Source: Devosia sp. 66-14
GTDB taxonomy: Bacteria > Pseudomonadota > Alphaproteobacteria > Rhizobiales > Devosiaceae
Reading direction: 5' to 3'
Assembly: GCA_001899085.1 (NCBI GenBank)
Contig: MKVB01000001.1
Coordinates: forward strand, 70,791 to 134,790
DNA length: 64,000 nucleotides
Below are positions 17,385 to 25,192 of the stretch, piece by piece. Both the position numbers and the translations under genes were made by a program. Positions within the stretch are counted from its first letter, which is position 1; the number at the start of each line of letters is the position of its first letter. The notes below the pieces were generated by a model. That model was not told the origin of the DNA. It did not search any database and saw only the letters and a list, made by a program, of their open reading frames with translations.

Positions 17385-17475
17385 CTGCGACTACGTTGGG
17401 AGCGGGCGCTGCAGGTGACGGTTGCGGGCCTCCACCGTCAAGGTGCTACGCGGTGATTGGCACCGCATTTCCGCC

Positions 17476-18024
17476 TCAGTGCCGGACCCACTGCGTCTGC
17501 ACGACACCGCGGTCGATCAGTTCCATGTCGCGGGCCTCGAGCCCCGCGCCGGGCAGCACCAGCCGCGGGTGCCCCTTGGTGAAGCACGCAATGCCGTCCG
17601 GCAGCGTCAGGTCGCGAACTTCCGACAATACGAAGCGATCGAGCAGCGGCAGGAACAGGTCGAACGTGCCGGTGCCGCCGGTAATGGCCACCGTTCCCTC
17701 GGCAACTCCCAGCTGCCTCAGAACATCGGCGATTTCCATCCCAGCGGGATTCCAGAGCTGCGTCAGGGCGTCGCCGGGGTCGGCTTCGAGCGCTGCGACG
17801 GAGCGCGTCAGCACCAGGCGTCGGCGGCCCGGATTGGGATGGCGCTCGTGGCCCAGCCGGCCGAGCACGACCAGCGCTGCGGCGTCGAGCGCTGCCTGGA
17901 AGATGCGCCAGTCGGCTTCGTTGCGCAGCGCCAGCGGCATGGTGCCGTCGACGGCGGCGATCATCCCGTCGACCGAGACAATGGCGTGGCCTTCGATGAT
18001 GACGGTTGAGCCAGGAATGGACAT
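17476..18024 (-). CDS. RibD-C / dihydrofolate reductase-like protein
   Basis: 182 residues resembling the RibD C-terminal/DHFR-like reductases: an N-terminal strand ending in SVDGMIA, the nucleotide-binding region VVLGRLGHERHPNPGRRRLVLTR, and the Gly-rich TGGTGTFDLFLP loop near residue 115. It could reduce a pterin or another NADPH-dependent substrate, but nothing in the sequence identifies one. The true folA-type motifs are weak, so I do not call it folA. It is divergent from the pxp operon. Confidence 0.75.
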   Translation of the reverse strand: MSIPGSTVIIEGHAIVSVDGMIAAVDGTMPLALRNEADWRIFQAALDAAALVVLGRLGHERHPNPGRRRLVLTRSVAALEADPGDALTQLWNPAGMEIADVLRQLGVAEGTVAITGGTGTFDLFLPLLDRFVLSEVRDLTLPDGIACFTKGHPRLVLPGAGLEARDMELIDRGVVQTQWVRH

Positions 18025-18050
18025 CGTTCGGCTCTAGCGCGTGGCGCCCG

Positions 18051-18105
18051 GCGCGGCAATTGGAGATTGGCGCTTGCCGCGCGGCGGGCTCATGCTAGTG
18101 CATGA
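18051..18105. promoter_or_regulatory. Two inverted repeats in front of the pxp operon
   Basis: GCGCGGCAA (18051-18059) and TTGCCGCGC (18074-18082) form a 9-bp perfect inverted repeat with a 14-base spacer. Twenty bases on, TCATGC/GCATGA (18090-18105) forms a second palindrome overlapping the pxpB start codon. They lie in the 77-base divergent gap between the DHFR-like gene and pxpB, a natural place for an operator. No regulator gene is adjacent. Confidence 0.45.
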
Positions 18106-18770
18106 ACATGACTCAATCGGAGCCCACGCCTGTGCTACCGCTGATCCTGCCGCTGGGCGATCGGGGACTGCTGGTGCGGTTCGGCGAGGCGCTGTCCGAC
18201 GAGGCGAACCGCGCCGCCATCGCGCTGGCGGGGCACATCGAGGCAGCGGCGATTCCCGACGTGCTCGAGGTGGTGCCGAACCTCATTTCGGTGCTGGTGC
18301 GCTACGAGCCGGCCCGGCTGACATTCGAGCGACTGGCGGGAGAAATCCGCTTGCTCGCCTCCGCAGGCGACGACCGGCAGTCGGCCGGTGCCGAGCACCG
18401 CGTCGCGGTCCGCTTCGACGGGGAAGATCTCGAGTCGGTCGCCGGGTTGCTGGGGCTGTCGGTGGGGGATTTCCTTCGCGCCCACAACGTCGCGCCGCTG
18501 CGGGTGCTGGCCACCGGATTTGCTCCGGGTTTCATCTATTGCGGCCTGCACCCGGAGACGCTGGTGGTGCCGCGCCGGAACGTCGTGCGGCGGCAGGTGC
18601 CGGCCGGTACCGTGCTGTTCGCAGCCGGGCAGACGGCGATCACCTCGACCGCCATTCCGACTGGCTGGCACGTCCTCGGCCACACCGGCTTTCGCAATTT
18701 CGATCCCGCGGCAGAGCCACCGACGCGGGTGCGCGCCGGCGACCGCGTAGCCTTCGAGGCAGCACCGTGA
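18102..18770 (+). CDS. pxpB: 5-oxoprolinase subunit PxpB
   Basis: 222 residues of the KipI/allophanate hydrolase subunit 1 family. With PxpC and PxpA it hydrolyses 5-oxoproline to glutamate using ATP. LGDRGLLVRFG at the N-terminus and GFAPGFIYCGLHPETL near residues 143-158 are diagnostic. The following loop reads AAGQTAITSTAIPTGWHVLG, in which the usual TGIYP-type sequence is altered, though the GW is kept. The stop overlaps pxpC by four bases (GTGA). An ATG two codons later is an alternative start. Confidence 0.9.
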   Translation: MNMTQSEPTPVLPLILPLGDRGLLVRFGEALSDEANRAAIALAGHIEAAAIPDVLEVVPNLISVLVRYEPARLTFERLAGEIRLLASAGDDRQSAGAEHRVAVRFDGEDLESVAGLLGLSVGDFLRAHNVAPLRVLATGFAPGFIYCGLHPETLVVPRRNVVRRQVPAGTVLFAAGQTAITSTAIPTGWHVLGHTGFRNFDPAAEPPTRVRAGDRVAFEAAP

Positions 18771-19657
18771 CCGCCATCCGCATCACTCGGGCAGGACCGC
18801 TGGCAACGCTCCAGGATGCTGGTCGGCCGGGGCTGCTGCGGCATGGCATCAGCGCTTCGGGCCCGATGGATCGCGCGGCTTTCGAGCGGGCGGGCGGCTG
18901 GCTCGGCGCCGCCGGAACGACCGGGATAGAATTCACCACCGCCGGCATCGGCTTCGTCGCCGATGCCTCGGTTTCGATGGCCGTCGACGGCGGTGCGTTC
19001 GAACTGAGCATCGATGGCGAAGCGAAATCCTGGCCGTCGCGCGCGCTGCTGAAGGCCGGAGCCGTCGTCGATATCCGCCCCGGCTCGCTTGGAAACTACG
19101 GCTACCTGCGGTTCGACCGGCAGATTGAGGTGCCCCTGGTGATGGGCAGCCGGGCGACCAGTTCGATCGCCGGGATCGGCGGTTTCGAGGGGCGCGCGCT
19201 GAAGGCCGGCGATGTGCTGGCGCTGGGCGCCACGCTGCCCCGCGGGCGTGGCCAGCATCCAACTCAGGCGGCGCTGGCTGATGGTCCGATCCGCGTCATC
19301 TGGGGCATTCATGCCGATCGGTTCAGCAATGCGATCCGTCAGCGCTTCGTTACCGATGAGTTCGTCGTGTCGCCACAGCTCGACCGCATGGGCGTACGGC
19401 TGGCCGACCCGCTGCAGGTCTTTGCCGACGCCGCGATCCTGTCGCTGGTATCGGATGCCGTGGCGCCCGGCGATATCCAGATCCTCGGCGATGGGACCCC
19501 GATCGTGCTGATGCGCGATCATCAGCCGACCGGCGGCTATCCGCGCATCGCCACGGTGATTTCGGCCGACATCGATCGGTTTGCGCAAGTGCGGCCGGGG
19601 GCGCCTGTGCGGTTCGAGCCGGTGACCGTCGCGCACGCCCAGGGACTTAAGCCATGA
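18767..19657 (+). CDS. pxpC: 5-oxoprolinase subunit PxpC (biotin-dependent carboxyltransferase family)
   Basis: 296 residues of the KipA/AHS2 family. I chose the GTG at 18767, which overlaps the pxpB stop and gives MTAIRITRAGPLATLQDAG, the family N-terminus (usually LTTVQDLGRPG). SGPMDRAAFERA, DHQPTGGYPRIATV and the AQVRPGAPVRF end are recognisable. It forms the ATP-dependent PxpBC kinase-like complex. The stop overlaps pxpA by four bases, so the three subunits are translated in step. Confidence 0.92.
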   Translation: MTAIRITRAGPLATLQDAGRPGLLRHGISASGPMDRAAFERAGGWLGAAGTTGIEFTTAGIGFVADASVSMAVDGGAFELSIDGEAKSWPSRALLKAGAVVDIRPGSLGNYGYLRFDRQIEVPLVMGSRATSSIAGIGGFEGRALKAGDVLALGATLPRGRGQHPTQAALADGPIRVIWGIHADRFSNAIRQRFVTDEFVVSPQLDRMGVRLADPLQVFADAAILSLVSDAVAPGDIQILGDGTPIVLMRDHQPTGGYPRIATVISADIDRFAQVRPGAPVRFEPVTVAHAQGLKP

Positions 19658-20397
19658 AGCAGTTCGATCTGAATGCCGACCTGGGCGAGGGCATGCCGGG
19701 CGATGCGGCCCTGTTCGACATCATCTCGTCTGCCTCGATTGCCTGCGGCGGACATGCAGGCGACGAAACCACGATGCGGCTGGCCCTGCGGGCGGCCAGG
19801 GCCCGAGGCGTCGCCGTCGGCGCGCACCCCGGTTTTGCCGATCGCGAGCACTTTGGCCGGCGCCGGCTGTTGCTGCCGCCCGAGGAGCTGGATGAGCAGG
19901 TGCGCGCCCAGGTGCGGGCCCTGGTCGAGTTCGCCGAGGAGGAGGAGGTGCCGGTGCGCTACCTCAAGCTCCATGGTGCGCTGGCCAACATGGCGGCGGA
20001 AGAACCGGCGGTGGCGGCCCTGTGCTTTGCATCGGTGACCGGGCTGGTGCCGGGCCTGGCGGTGCTGGCCATCGACGACAGCGCGCAGGTCGAGGTGGCC
20101 GAGGCGCTGGGCTACCCCGTGGTGCGCGAGGCCTATGCCGATCGCGCCTATGAGCCCAACGGGCTGCTGGTGCCGCGGTCCGAACCCGGCGCCGTGCTGC
20201 ACGACAGCAAGGCGATTGCCGAGCGCGCGGTCCGGCTGGCGCGGTCCGGTGAACTCGTCGCGATCGATGGATCGGTGATCCGGTCCCGAGCCACCTCGCT
20301 CTGCATCCACGGCGACACCGAGGAGGTCGTGGCGATTGCGCACGCGGTGCGGCAGGCGCTCGAGGGCGAGGGCGTTGCCATCCGCGCGCCTTACTGA
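19654..20397 (+). CDS. pxpA: 5-oxoprolinase subunit PxpA (LamB/YcsF family)
   Basis: 247 residues, nearly the standard length. The N-terminus DLNADLGEGMPGD and the following SIACGGHAGDETTM and GAHPGFADREHFGRR motifs are the metal- and substrate-site signatures of the LamB/YcsF family. KLHGALANMA and the EAYADRAYEPNGLLVPR stretch follow. It opens the phosphorylated 5-oxoproline ring. Gene order here is B-C-A with ATGA overlaps throughout. Confidence 0.94.
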   Translation: MKQFDLNADLGEGMPGDAALFDIISSASIACGGHAGDETTMRLALRAARARGVAVGAHPGFADREHFGRRRLLLPPEELDEQVRAQVRALVEFAEEEEVPVRYLKLHGALANMAAEEPAVAALCFASVTGLVPGLAVLAIDDSAQVEVAEALGYPVVREAYADRAYEPNGLLVPRSEPGAVLHDSKAIAERAVRLARSGELVAIDGSVIRSRATSLCIHGDTEEVVAIAHAVRQALEGEGVAIRAPY

Positions 20398-20452
20398 GGT
20401 TGCGTGGCGGGACGAGTTGTTCCATATCGGCGGCTCCACATGAGGAGCTCCC

Positions 20453-21355
20453 ATGACCGCCAAGATCATCGACGGAAAATCCTATGCCGAGGGGCTTCGC
20501 GCCCGGATCGCCGGTCATGTCGAGCGGCTGAAGCGCGAGCATGGCGTGACGCCGGGCCTGGCGGTGGTGATCGTCGGGCATGATCCGGGCAGCCAGATCT
20601 ATGTGAGCCAGAAGGCCAAGCAGACCGTCGAGGTCGGCATGCACTCGGAAAAGTACGAACTGCCCGATGATGCCTCGGAAGCCGAGGTGCTGGCGCTGGT
20701 GCAGAACCTCAACGCGGACCCGGCCATTCACGGCATCCTGGTGCAGTTACCGCTGCCCAGCCAGATCGACCCCAACAAGGTGATCGCCACCATTTCGCCC
20801 GACAAGGACGTCGACTGCTTCACGCCGGCCAGCGTTGGCAAGCTGCAGATCGGGTTGCCGGGGCCGGTGAGCTGCACGCCGCTCGGCTGCCTGATGCTGC
20901 TGCGCGACACGCTCGGTTCGCTCGAGGGCTTGAACGCGGTGATCGTCGGGCGCTCGAACCTCGTCGGCAAGCCGATGGCGCAACTGCTGCTGCGCGAAAA
21001 CTGCACGGTGACCGTGGCGCATTCCAAGACCAGGAACCTCGCCGATGTGGTTCGGCAGGCAGATATCGTGGTGGCCGCGGTCGGCCGGCCGCAGATGATC
21101 AAAGGCGACTGGATCAAGCCCGGCGCGACGGTGATCGACGTGGGCATCAATCGCATCCCCGCGCCCGAGCGTGGCGAGGGCAGGACGCGCCTGCTCGGCG
21201 ACGTGGACTACCCGGCCGCCGCCGCGGTCGCCGGCGCCATCACCCCGGTGCCGGGCGGGGTCGGGCCGATGACCATCGTCTGCCTGCTGGCCAACACCGT
21301 GACCACGGCCTCACTGATCAACGGCATCGAGCCGCCCAAGGACCTTACGCCCTAG
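20453..21355 (+). CDS. folD: Methylenetetrahydrofolate dehydrogenase / cyclohydrolase
   Basis: Bifunctional one-carbon enzyme interconverting 5,10-methylene-, methenyl- and 10-formyl-tetrahydrofolate. 300 residues, as usual. [13 protein letters not shown] carries the catalytic Lys (about residue 56), [10 protein letters not shown] and the Rossmann signature [14 protein letters not shown] (about 165-178) are intact, and the C-terminus has [18 protein letters not shown] ribosome site precedes the ATG by six bases. Its 3' end overlaps the convergent MmcQ/YjbR gene by 11 bases. Confidence 0.96.
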   Translation: MTAKIIDGKSYAEGLRARIAGHVERLKREHGVTPGLAVVIVGHDPGSQIYVSQKAKQTVEVGMHSEKYELPDDASEAEVLALVQNLNADPAIHGILVQLPLPSQIDPNKVIATISPDKDVDCFTPASVGKLQIGLPGPVSCTPLGCLMLLRDTLGSLEGLNAVIVGRSNLVGKPMAQLLLRENCTVTVAHSKTRNLADVVRQADIVVAAVGRPQMIKGDWIKPGATVIDVGINRIPAPERGEGRTRLLGDVDYPAAAAVAGAITPVPGGVGPMTIVCLLANTVTTASLINGIEPPKDLTP

Positions 21356-21701
21356 GTTTCGCCGCCGCGTAGGCATCCGCCAGCCGCTTCGGCGCCCGGA
21401 ACCTCCAGGCGTCCTCTAGCCGCAGCGACAGCTCTTCGTCGCCAATGACGTCCAGCCGGACCAGGAGGCCCGGCCAGCCCTTGAAATGGTCGGTCTGCCA
21501 GTAGATCTCGGGCGCCATTTCCATCAGCAGTTCCTTGTGCTCCAGCGGGCAGTGCAGCACCATTTCCTGTGGCCCGCGCACCGAGGCGAAGTTCTTGCCC
21601 CTCACCTTCAGCGATGGCGCGCCATAGCTGGTGGATTCGCTGACCTCGGGAAGTTGTAGTGCCGCGCACAGGCGCAGCATCCGGTCCATCTCGTGGCCCA
21701 T
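21345..21701 (-). CDS. MmcQ/YjbR family protein
   Basis: 118 residues starting [16 protein letters not shown] chose this ATG over one two codons upstream because the AAGGAG ribosome site abuts the upstream ATG and is six bases from this one. [16 protein letters not shown] and the late [16 protein letters not shown] and [13 protein letters not shown] are typical of the YjbR-like fold (a double-stranded-DNA-binding-like domain), whose role is unknown. It overlaps the folD stop by 11 bases on the opposite strand. Confidence 0.82.
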   Translation of the reverse strand: MGHEMDRMLRLCAALQLPEVSESTSYGAPSLKVRGKNFASVRGPQEMVLHCPLEHKELLMEMAPEIYWQTDHFKGWPGLLVRLDVIGDEELSLRLEDAWRFRAPKRLADAYAAAKPRA

Positions 21702-21821
21702 CGCCATCTCCTTCTCGGTGAAGCAAAAAACCGCGTTCGACTGGGCAGCGAGTCTGGCGCATCTGCAACCGATTGGCTACACCACGGTTTGAACCCGAAG
21801 CGCCTGTCTCCCGGGGTCTCC

Positions 21822-23237
21822 ATGACCAATGAATCCGACATCGCGGAAATCGGGGAAGCCCGGCCCGATCCGAACGCGCTTCGCGGTCCGGACGACCACC
21901 TGAATCAGGATTGGATCGAGCGGCTGCGCGCCCATCTCAGGGCGGGCGAAGAGCACGACGTCGCTGAGATGATGGAGCCGCTGCACGCCGCCGATGCGGG
22001 CGACGTGCTCGAGGCGCTGGAGCAGGACGAGCGTGTCGCGCTGGTCCAGATGCTCGGCGACAAGTTCGACTACCTGGCCCTCACCGAGGTCGACGACAAC
22101 GTCCGTACCGACCTGATCGAGGAACTGCCGGCCGAGGACGTGGCGCGCGGCGTTGCGACCCTCGACAACGACGACGCCGTCTACATCCTCGAGGACATGG
22201 ATGCCGGCGATCGCGAGGAAATTCTCGCGCAGTTGCCGGCCTTCGAGCGACTGAGCCTCAAGCGCAGCCTCGATTTCCCCGAAGACTCCGCCGGCCGGCG
22301 GATGCAGACCGATTTCATCGCCATCCCACCGTTCTGGACCGTCGGCCAGACCATCGACTACCTCCGGGTGGAAAAGGATCTGCCCGACGAGTTCTTCCAG
22401 CTTTACGTCGTCGATCCCGGTTATCGGGTGCTGGGCACCATTCCGCTCGACAAGTTCCTGCGCTCCAAGCGCCAGGTGCGCATCGAAAACCTGATGAACC
22501 ACGACGTCCTCACGGTGGAAGCCACCGAGGACCAGGAGGAGGCGGCGCGCGACTTCGAGCGCTACGACCTCGTGGAAATCGGCGTGGTCGACGAGAACAA
22601 GCGGCTGGTCGGCGTGCTGACCGTCGACGACATCGTCGACGTCATCCACGAAGAAGCGACCGAAGACATCAAGCTGCTCGGCGGCGTGGGCGACGAAGAG
22701 CTGTCGGACAACGTGCTGTCGACGGTGCGCAGCCGCGCCCCCTGGCTGGTGGTGAACCTCATCACCGCCATGCTCGCCTCGTTCGTCATCAGCCTGTTCA
22801 ACGGCACCATCGAGCAGATGGTGGCGCTGGCGGCGCTGATGCCGATGGTCGCCTCGATGGGCGGCAATGCCGGCACCCAGACCATGACGGTGACGGTGCG
22901 GGCGCTGGCGACACGTGATCTCGATCGCGGCAGGGTCCGACGCCTGATCACTCGCGAGGTCACCGGCGGCTTCCTCAATGGCTGCATCTTCGCGGTGCTG
23001 ATCGGCGCCGTCACCTGGCTGCGCTATGCCAGTCCGAGTCTGGGAATCGTCATCGGCCTCGCCATGATCATCAACATGGTCGCGGCCGGCAGCGCCGGAA
23101 TTTTGATCCCGCTGGCCCTCAACAAGCTCAAGGTCGACCCGGCGATCGCCTCCTCGGTGTTCGTCACCACCGTCACCGATGTCATTGGATTCTTCGCGTT
23201 TTTGGGCTTGGCCGGGCTCTGGTTCGGGCTGTTCTGA
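21822..23237 (+). CDS. mgtE: Magnesium transporter MgtE
   Basis: 471 residues: an acidic helical N domain (about 20-150) with the LEALEQDERVALVQ and LPAEDVARGVATLDNDD repeats, a CBS pair (about 155-275, VVDPGYRVLGTIPL and VVDENKRLVGVLTVDDIVDV), and five membrane helices. The selectivity region ALMPMVASMGGNAGTQT is intact. MgtE admits Mg2+ down its gradient and closes when the cytosolic domains bind Mg2+. I placed the start at 21822; an in-frame extension upstream lacks family similarity. A hairpin terminator follows. Confidence 0.95.
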   Translation: MTNESDIAEIGEARPDPNALRGPDDHLNQDWIERLRAHLRAGEEHDVAEMMEPLHAADAGDVLEALEQDERVALVQMLGDKFDYLALTEVDDNVRTDLIEELPAEDVARGVATLDNDDAVYILEDMDAGDREEILAQLPAFERLSLKRSLDFPEDSAGRRMQTDFIAIPPFWTVGQTIDYLRVEKDLPDEFFQLYVVDPGYRVLGTIPLDKFLRSKRQVRIENLMNHDVLTVEATEDQEEAARDFERYDLVEIGVVDENKRLVGVLTVDDIVDVIHEEATEDIKLLGGVGDEELSDNVLSTVRSRAPWLVVNLITAMLASFVISLFNGTIEQMVALAALMPMVASMGGNAGTQTMTVTVRALATRDLDRGRVRRLITREVTGGFLNGCIFAVLIGAVTWLRYASPSLGIVIGLAMIINMVAAGSAGILIPLALNKLKVDPAIASSVFVTTVTDVIGFFAFLGLAGLWFGLF

Positions 23238-23245
23238 GCAGCTTT

Positions 23246-23279
23246 CCACAGGGATACTCGACCTATCCACTGTGGCTTT
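23246..23279 (+). terminator. Probable terminator after mgtE
   Basis: The stem CCACAGGGATA pairs with TATCC-A-CTGTGG (one bulged A) around a 7-base loop and is followed by CTTTC. It begins 8 bases after the mgtE stop. The T run is short, so efficiency may be moderate. The TTTCCACAG inside it resembles a DnaA box by chance. Confidence 0.6.
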
Positions 23280-23310
23280 CCCGCCACTTCCCAACCACGC
23301 CCTTGCCGAG

Positions 23311-23325
23311 TTAACGAATCATTAC
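23311..23325 (+). promoter_or_regulatory. Near-consensus CtrA-type site
   Basis: TTAACGAATCATTAC fits the TTAA-N7-TTAA pattern bound by the alphaproteobacterial cell-cycle regulator CtrA with one mismatch in the second half-site. It lies 62 bases before the start of the 37-residue membrane protein gene. A chance match is possible, since one mismatch was allowed. Confidence 0.35.
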
Positions 23326-23386
23326 TGTCGCAATTTCGTCACCATGTGTGGTTGCGGCAGCCCGTGAACGGCAAGAAGGAGCTTTG

Positions 23387-23500
23387 ATGCGAGGCCAATC
23401 AAAGACCGAATGGTGGCGTTCCGCCTTACCGACGGTGTCCTGGACACTCGTCTGTTTGCTGGCCATGTCACTCGTGTTCACTATCGTTGCCGGCGCCTAG
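23387..23500 (+). CDS. 37-residue single-pass membrane protein
   Basis: A short frame: MRGQSKTEWWRSALPTV, then a hydrophobic span of about 19 residues ending in a small GA tail. An AAGGAG ribosome site lies six bases before the ATG, better than most starts in the window. It stands alone between hairpins on both sides (23246-23279 and 23548-23585), so it appears to be its own transcription unit. Basic and Trp-rich residues before the span suggest an N-in orientation. I do not recognise a family. The evidence for expression is the ribosome site, the clean membrane segment and the bracketing terminators. Confidence 0.65.
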   Translation: MRGQSKTEWWRSALPTVSWTLVCLLAMSLVFTIVAGA

Positions 23501-23547
23501 GACGGGGTGCAACTGGACCTGAAGGTCCTTCGATAGTACAGAATTTT

Positions 23548-23585
23548 GGAAGGGCGCCGGGCCACTCGGCGCCCTTCCGCTTTTG
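23548..23585 (+). terminator. Rho-independent terminator after the small membrane protein
   Basis: A perfect 12-bp stem GGAAGGGCGCCG / CGGCGCCCTTCC (23548-23559 with 23567-23578) with a 7-base loop, followed by GCTTTTG. It starts 48 bases after the small gene and ends just before the GST gene, separating the two transcripts. Confidence 0.8.
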
Positions 23586-23595
23586 AGGCCGACCG

Positions 23596-24273
23596 ATGAA
23601 ACTGATCTTCGCCAACCGCAACTATTCGAGCTGGTCGCTGCGCGCCTGGCTGGTGCTGCGCCATTTCAACATTCCGTTCGATGAGGAACTGGTGCTGCTC
23701 AACGGTGAAGGCTGGCAGCAGAACCTGCGCAAGAAGTCGCCGAGCGGCAAGGTGCCGGTGCTGGTCGATGGCGACGTGGTCCTGCCCGAGACCACGGCGA
23801 TCATCGAGTACCTGCATGACAAATACCCGGCCAAGGGCATCTGGCCCTCCAATCGGGTGGAGCGGGCCTATGCCCGGTCGGCGGCGGCCGAGATGCATGG
23901 CGGCTTCAACGCGCTGCGCGACGCGGCGCCGATGAACCTGCGCGCCTCGCATCCGGGCAAGGTCGATTTCGACGTGGTGGCCGACGATTTGAAGCGCATC
24001 GAGCGGATCTGGGGCGATCTGCTGTCGAAGTCCGGCGGGCCGTACCTGTTCGGTTCCTTCAACGCCGCCGATGCCATGTATGCGCCGGTGGCGACGCGCA
24101 TCCGCACCTATGACCTGCCGGTCAGTGACCTGGCCCAGGAGTATGTCGAGGCGATCTACGCGCTGCCGGCGTTCCAGGAATGGCTCGCCGAGGCGGTGAA
24201 GGAGCCCTGGGTGGTCGATCAGGATGAGATCGACATCGTCAACGCCAAGCGGGACGCGGCCGGCAACGCATGA
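23596..24273 (+). CDS. Glutathione S-transferase family protein
   Basis: 225 residues: an N-terminal thioredoxin-like domain starting KLIFANRNYSSWSLRAWL (Ser-rich active-site region), the cis-Pro motif SPSGKVPVLVDGD near residues 48-60, ETTAIIEYLHDKYP, and an all-helical C-terminal domain ending PWVVDQDEIDIVN. Likely conjugates or reduces electrophiles with glutathione, substrate unknown. It begins an operon with DUF1489 and DUF4180 genes, which are linked by ATGA and adjoining junctions. Confidence 0.9.
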   Translation: MKLIFANRNYSSWSLRAWLVLRHFNIPFDEELVLLNGEGWQQNLRKKSPSGKVPVLVDGDVVLPETTAIIEYLHDKYPAKGIWPSNRVERAYARSAAAEMHGGFNALRDAAPMNLRASHPGKVDFDVVADDLKRIERIWGDLLSKSGGPYLFGSFNAADAMYAPVATRIRTYDLPVSDLAQEYVEAIYALPAFQEWLAEAVKEPWVVDQDEIDIVNAKRDAAGNA

Positions 24274-24701
24274 TGCACATGATCAAGCTCTGCGTCGGCG
24301 TGGCGACGCTGGAAGAGCTCGAATCCTATCGCGCCGAGCGCGCCCACTGGTGGGGCGCCGACTACGGCGAGGACGTGCATGTCCATCGCACTCGCACCAT
24401 GCCCAAGCGCAAGGACGAGATGGAGGGGCAGGGCTCGATCTACTGGGTGATCTCCGGCGTCGTCCGCTGCCGCCAGCCCATCCTGAGGCTGGCCGAAGCC
24501 GTTGACGAGCAGGGGCTCAAGTGCTGCGACATCATCATGGCGCCCGACATGGTCCGCACCATTCCGCGGCCCAAGTCGCCGTTTCAGGGTTGGCGCTATC
24601 TTGATCCCAAAGATGCTCCGGCCGATATCGGCAAAGGCGGTTTCGAGGAGGAAGGCTCGCTCGAACTCGCCGAGGAACTGGCGAAACTGGGACTGATCTG
24701 A
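24270..24701 (+). CDS. DUF1489 family protein
   Basis: 143 residues of an alphaproteobacterial family. The recognisable blocks are MIKLCVGVATLEEL, HVHRTRTMPKRKDEM, GSIYWVISGVVRCRQPIL and PFQGWRYLDPKDAP. The family has no assigned function that I know of. It overlaps the GST gene by four bases and touches the DUF4180 gene, so all three are coexpressed. Two consecutive ATG codons leave the exact start uncertain by three residues (MMHMIKL). Confidence 0.85.
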   Translation: MMHMIKLCVGVATLEELESYRAERAHWWGADYGEDVHVHRTRTMPKRKDEMEGQGSIYWVISGVVRCRQPILRLAEAVDEQGLKCCDIIMAPDMVRTIPRPKSPFQGWRYLDPKDAPADIGKGGFEEEGSLELAEELAKLGLI

Positions 24702-25048
24702 TGCAGGGCACAGCGATCAACGGCGTGACGGTCGGCTTCTACGAAGGCCCGGCGATCGCCGCCGAGGCCGACAGCAACGATGTGATCGGCTCCACCTACG
24801 GGCTGGGCATCGACCTGATCGCCATCCCGGTGGACCGGCTGGTCGACGACTTCTTCTGGCTCAGCACCGGGCTCGCCGGAGCGGTGCTGCAGAAGTTCCA
24901 GCAATACGGCTTCCGCGTCGCCATTCTCGGCGATATCTCGCGCTTCACGGCCGAGAGCCCATCGCTGCGCGACTTCATCTACGAGAGCAACCGGCGCGGG
25001 CAGGTGATGTTCCTCGCCGACCGTGCCGCGCTGGAAGCGCGGCTTTAG
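24701..25048 (+). CDS. DUF4180 domain protein
   Basis: 115 residues: an early segment AIAAEADSNDVIGSTYGLG, then VDRLVDDFFWLSTGLAG, LQKFQQYGFRVAILGDIS and the end SLRDFIYESNRRGQVMFLAD, which match DUF4180. The fold looks like a STAS-related small alpha/beta domain, but this is a family-level impression. It shares one base with the preceding DUF1489 stop. Function unknown. Confidence 0.82.
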   Translation: MQGTAINGVTVGFYEGPAIAAEADSNDVIGSTYGLGIDLIAIPVDRLVDDFFWLSTGLAGAVLQKFQQYGFRVAILGDISRFTAESPSLRDFIYESNRRGQVMFLADRAALEARL

Positions 25049-25084
25049 GGTGACGTTGCGCCCCTGTCATCGGCCCGTGCTCAA

Positions 25085-25109
25085 ACACCCCCTTGAACGG
25101 GGTGGGTGT
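25085..25109 (+). terminator. Weak hairpin after the GST-DUF1489-DUF4180 operon
   Basis: ACACCC pairs with GGGTGT and CC with GG, around TTGAAC with a 3-base bulge. No T run follows. It may mark the operon end but is not a convincing intrinsic terminator. Confidence 0.35.
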
Positions 25110-25119
25110 CTCATCAATA

Positions 25120-25135
25120 GTTCGCCTGGGCGAAC
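25120..25135. promoter_or_regulatory. Perfect palindrome upstream of mipZ
   Basis: GTTCGCC-TG-GGCGAAC is a 7+2+7 perfect inverted repeat 58 bases before the mipZ start codon, well placed for an operator or for a hairpin in the mipZ leader. It is not the CtrA or GANTC (CcrM) motif. Confidence 0.5.
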
Positions 25136-25192
25136 AAATACCGAATCCCGAGATCGCGTCGCTTCGGGGCACCGGAGCGGCAGGGGAGTTTG

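Noticed and set aside
18102-20397. The pxpBCA genes as urea carboxylase/allophanate hydrolase subunits
   Set aside because: The PxpA (LamB/YcsF) partner is immediately adjacent with ATGA coupling, which is diagnostic of 5-oxoprolinase, and there is no biotin carboxylase gene.
23243-23280. TTTCCACAG and CTATCCACT resembling DnaA boxes
   Set aside because: Both lie in the two arms of the terminator hairpin after mgtE. They deviate from TTATCCACA and there is no cluster.
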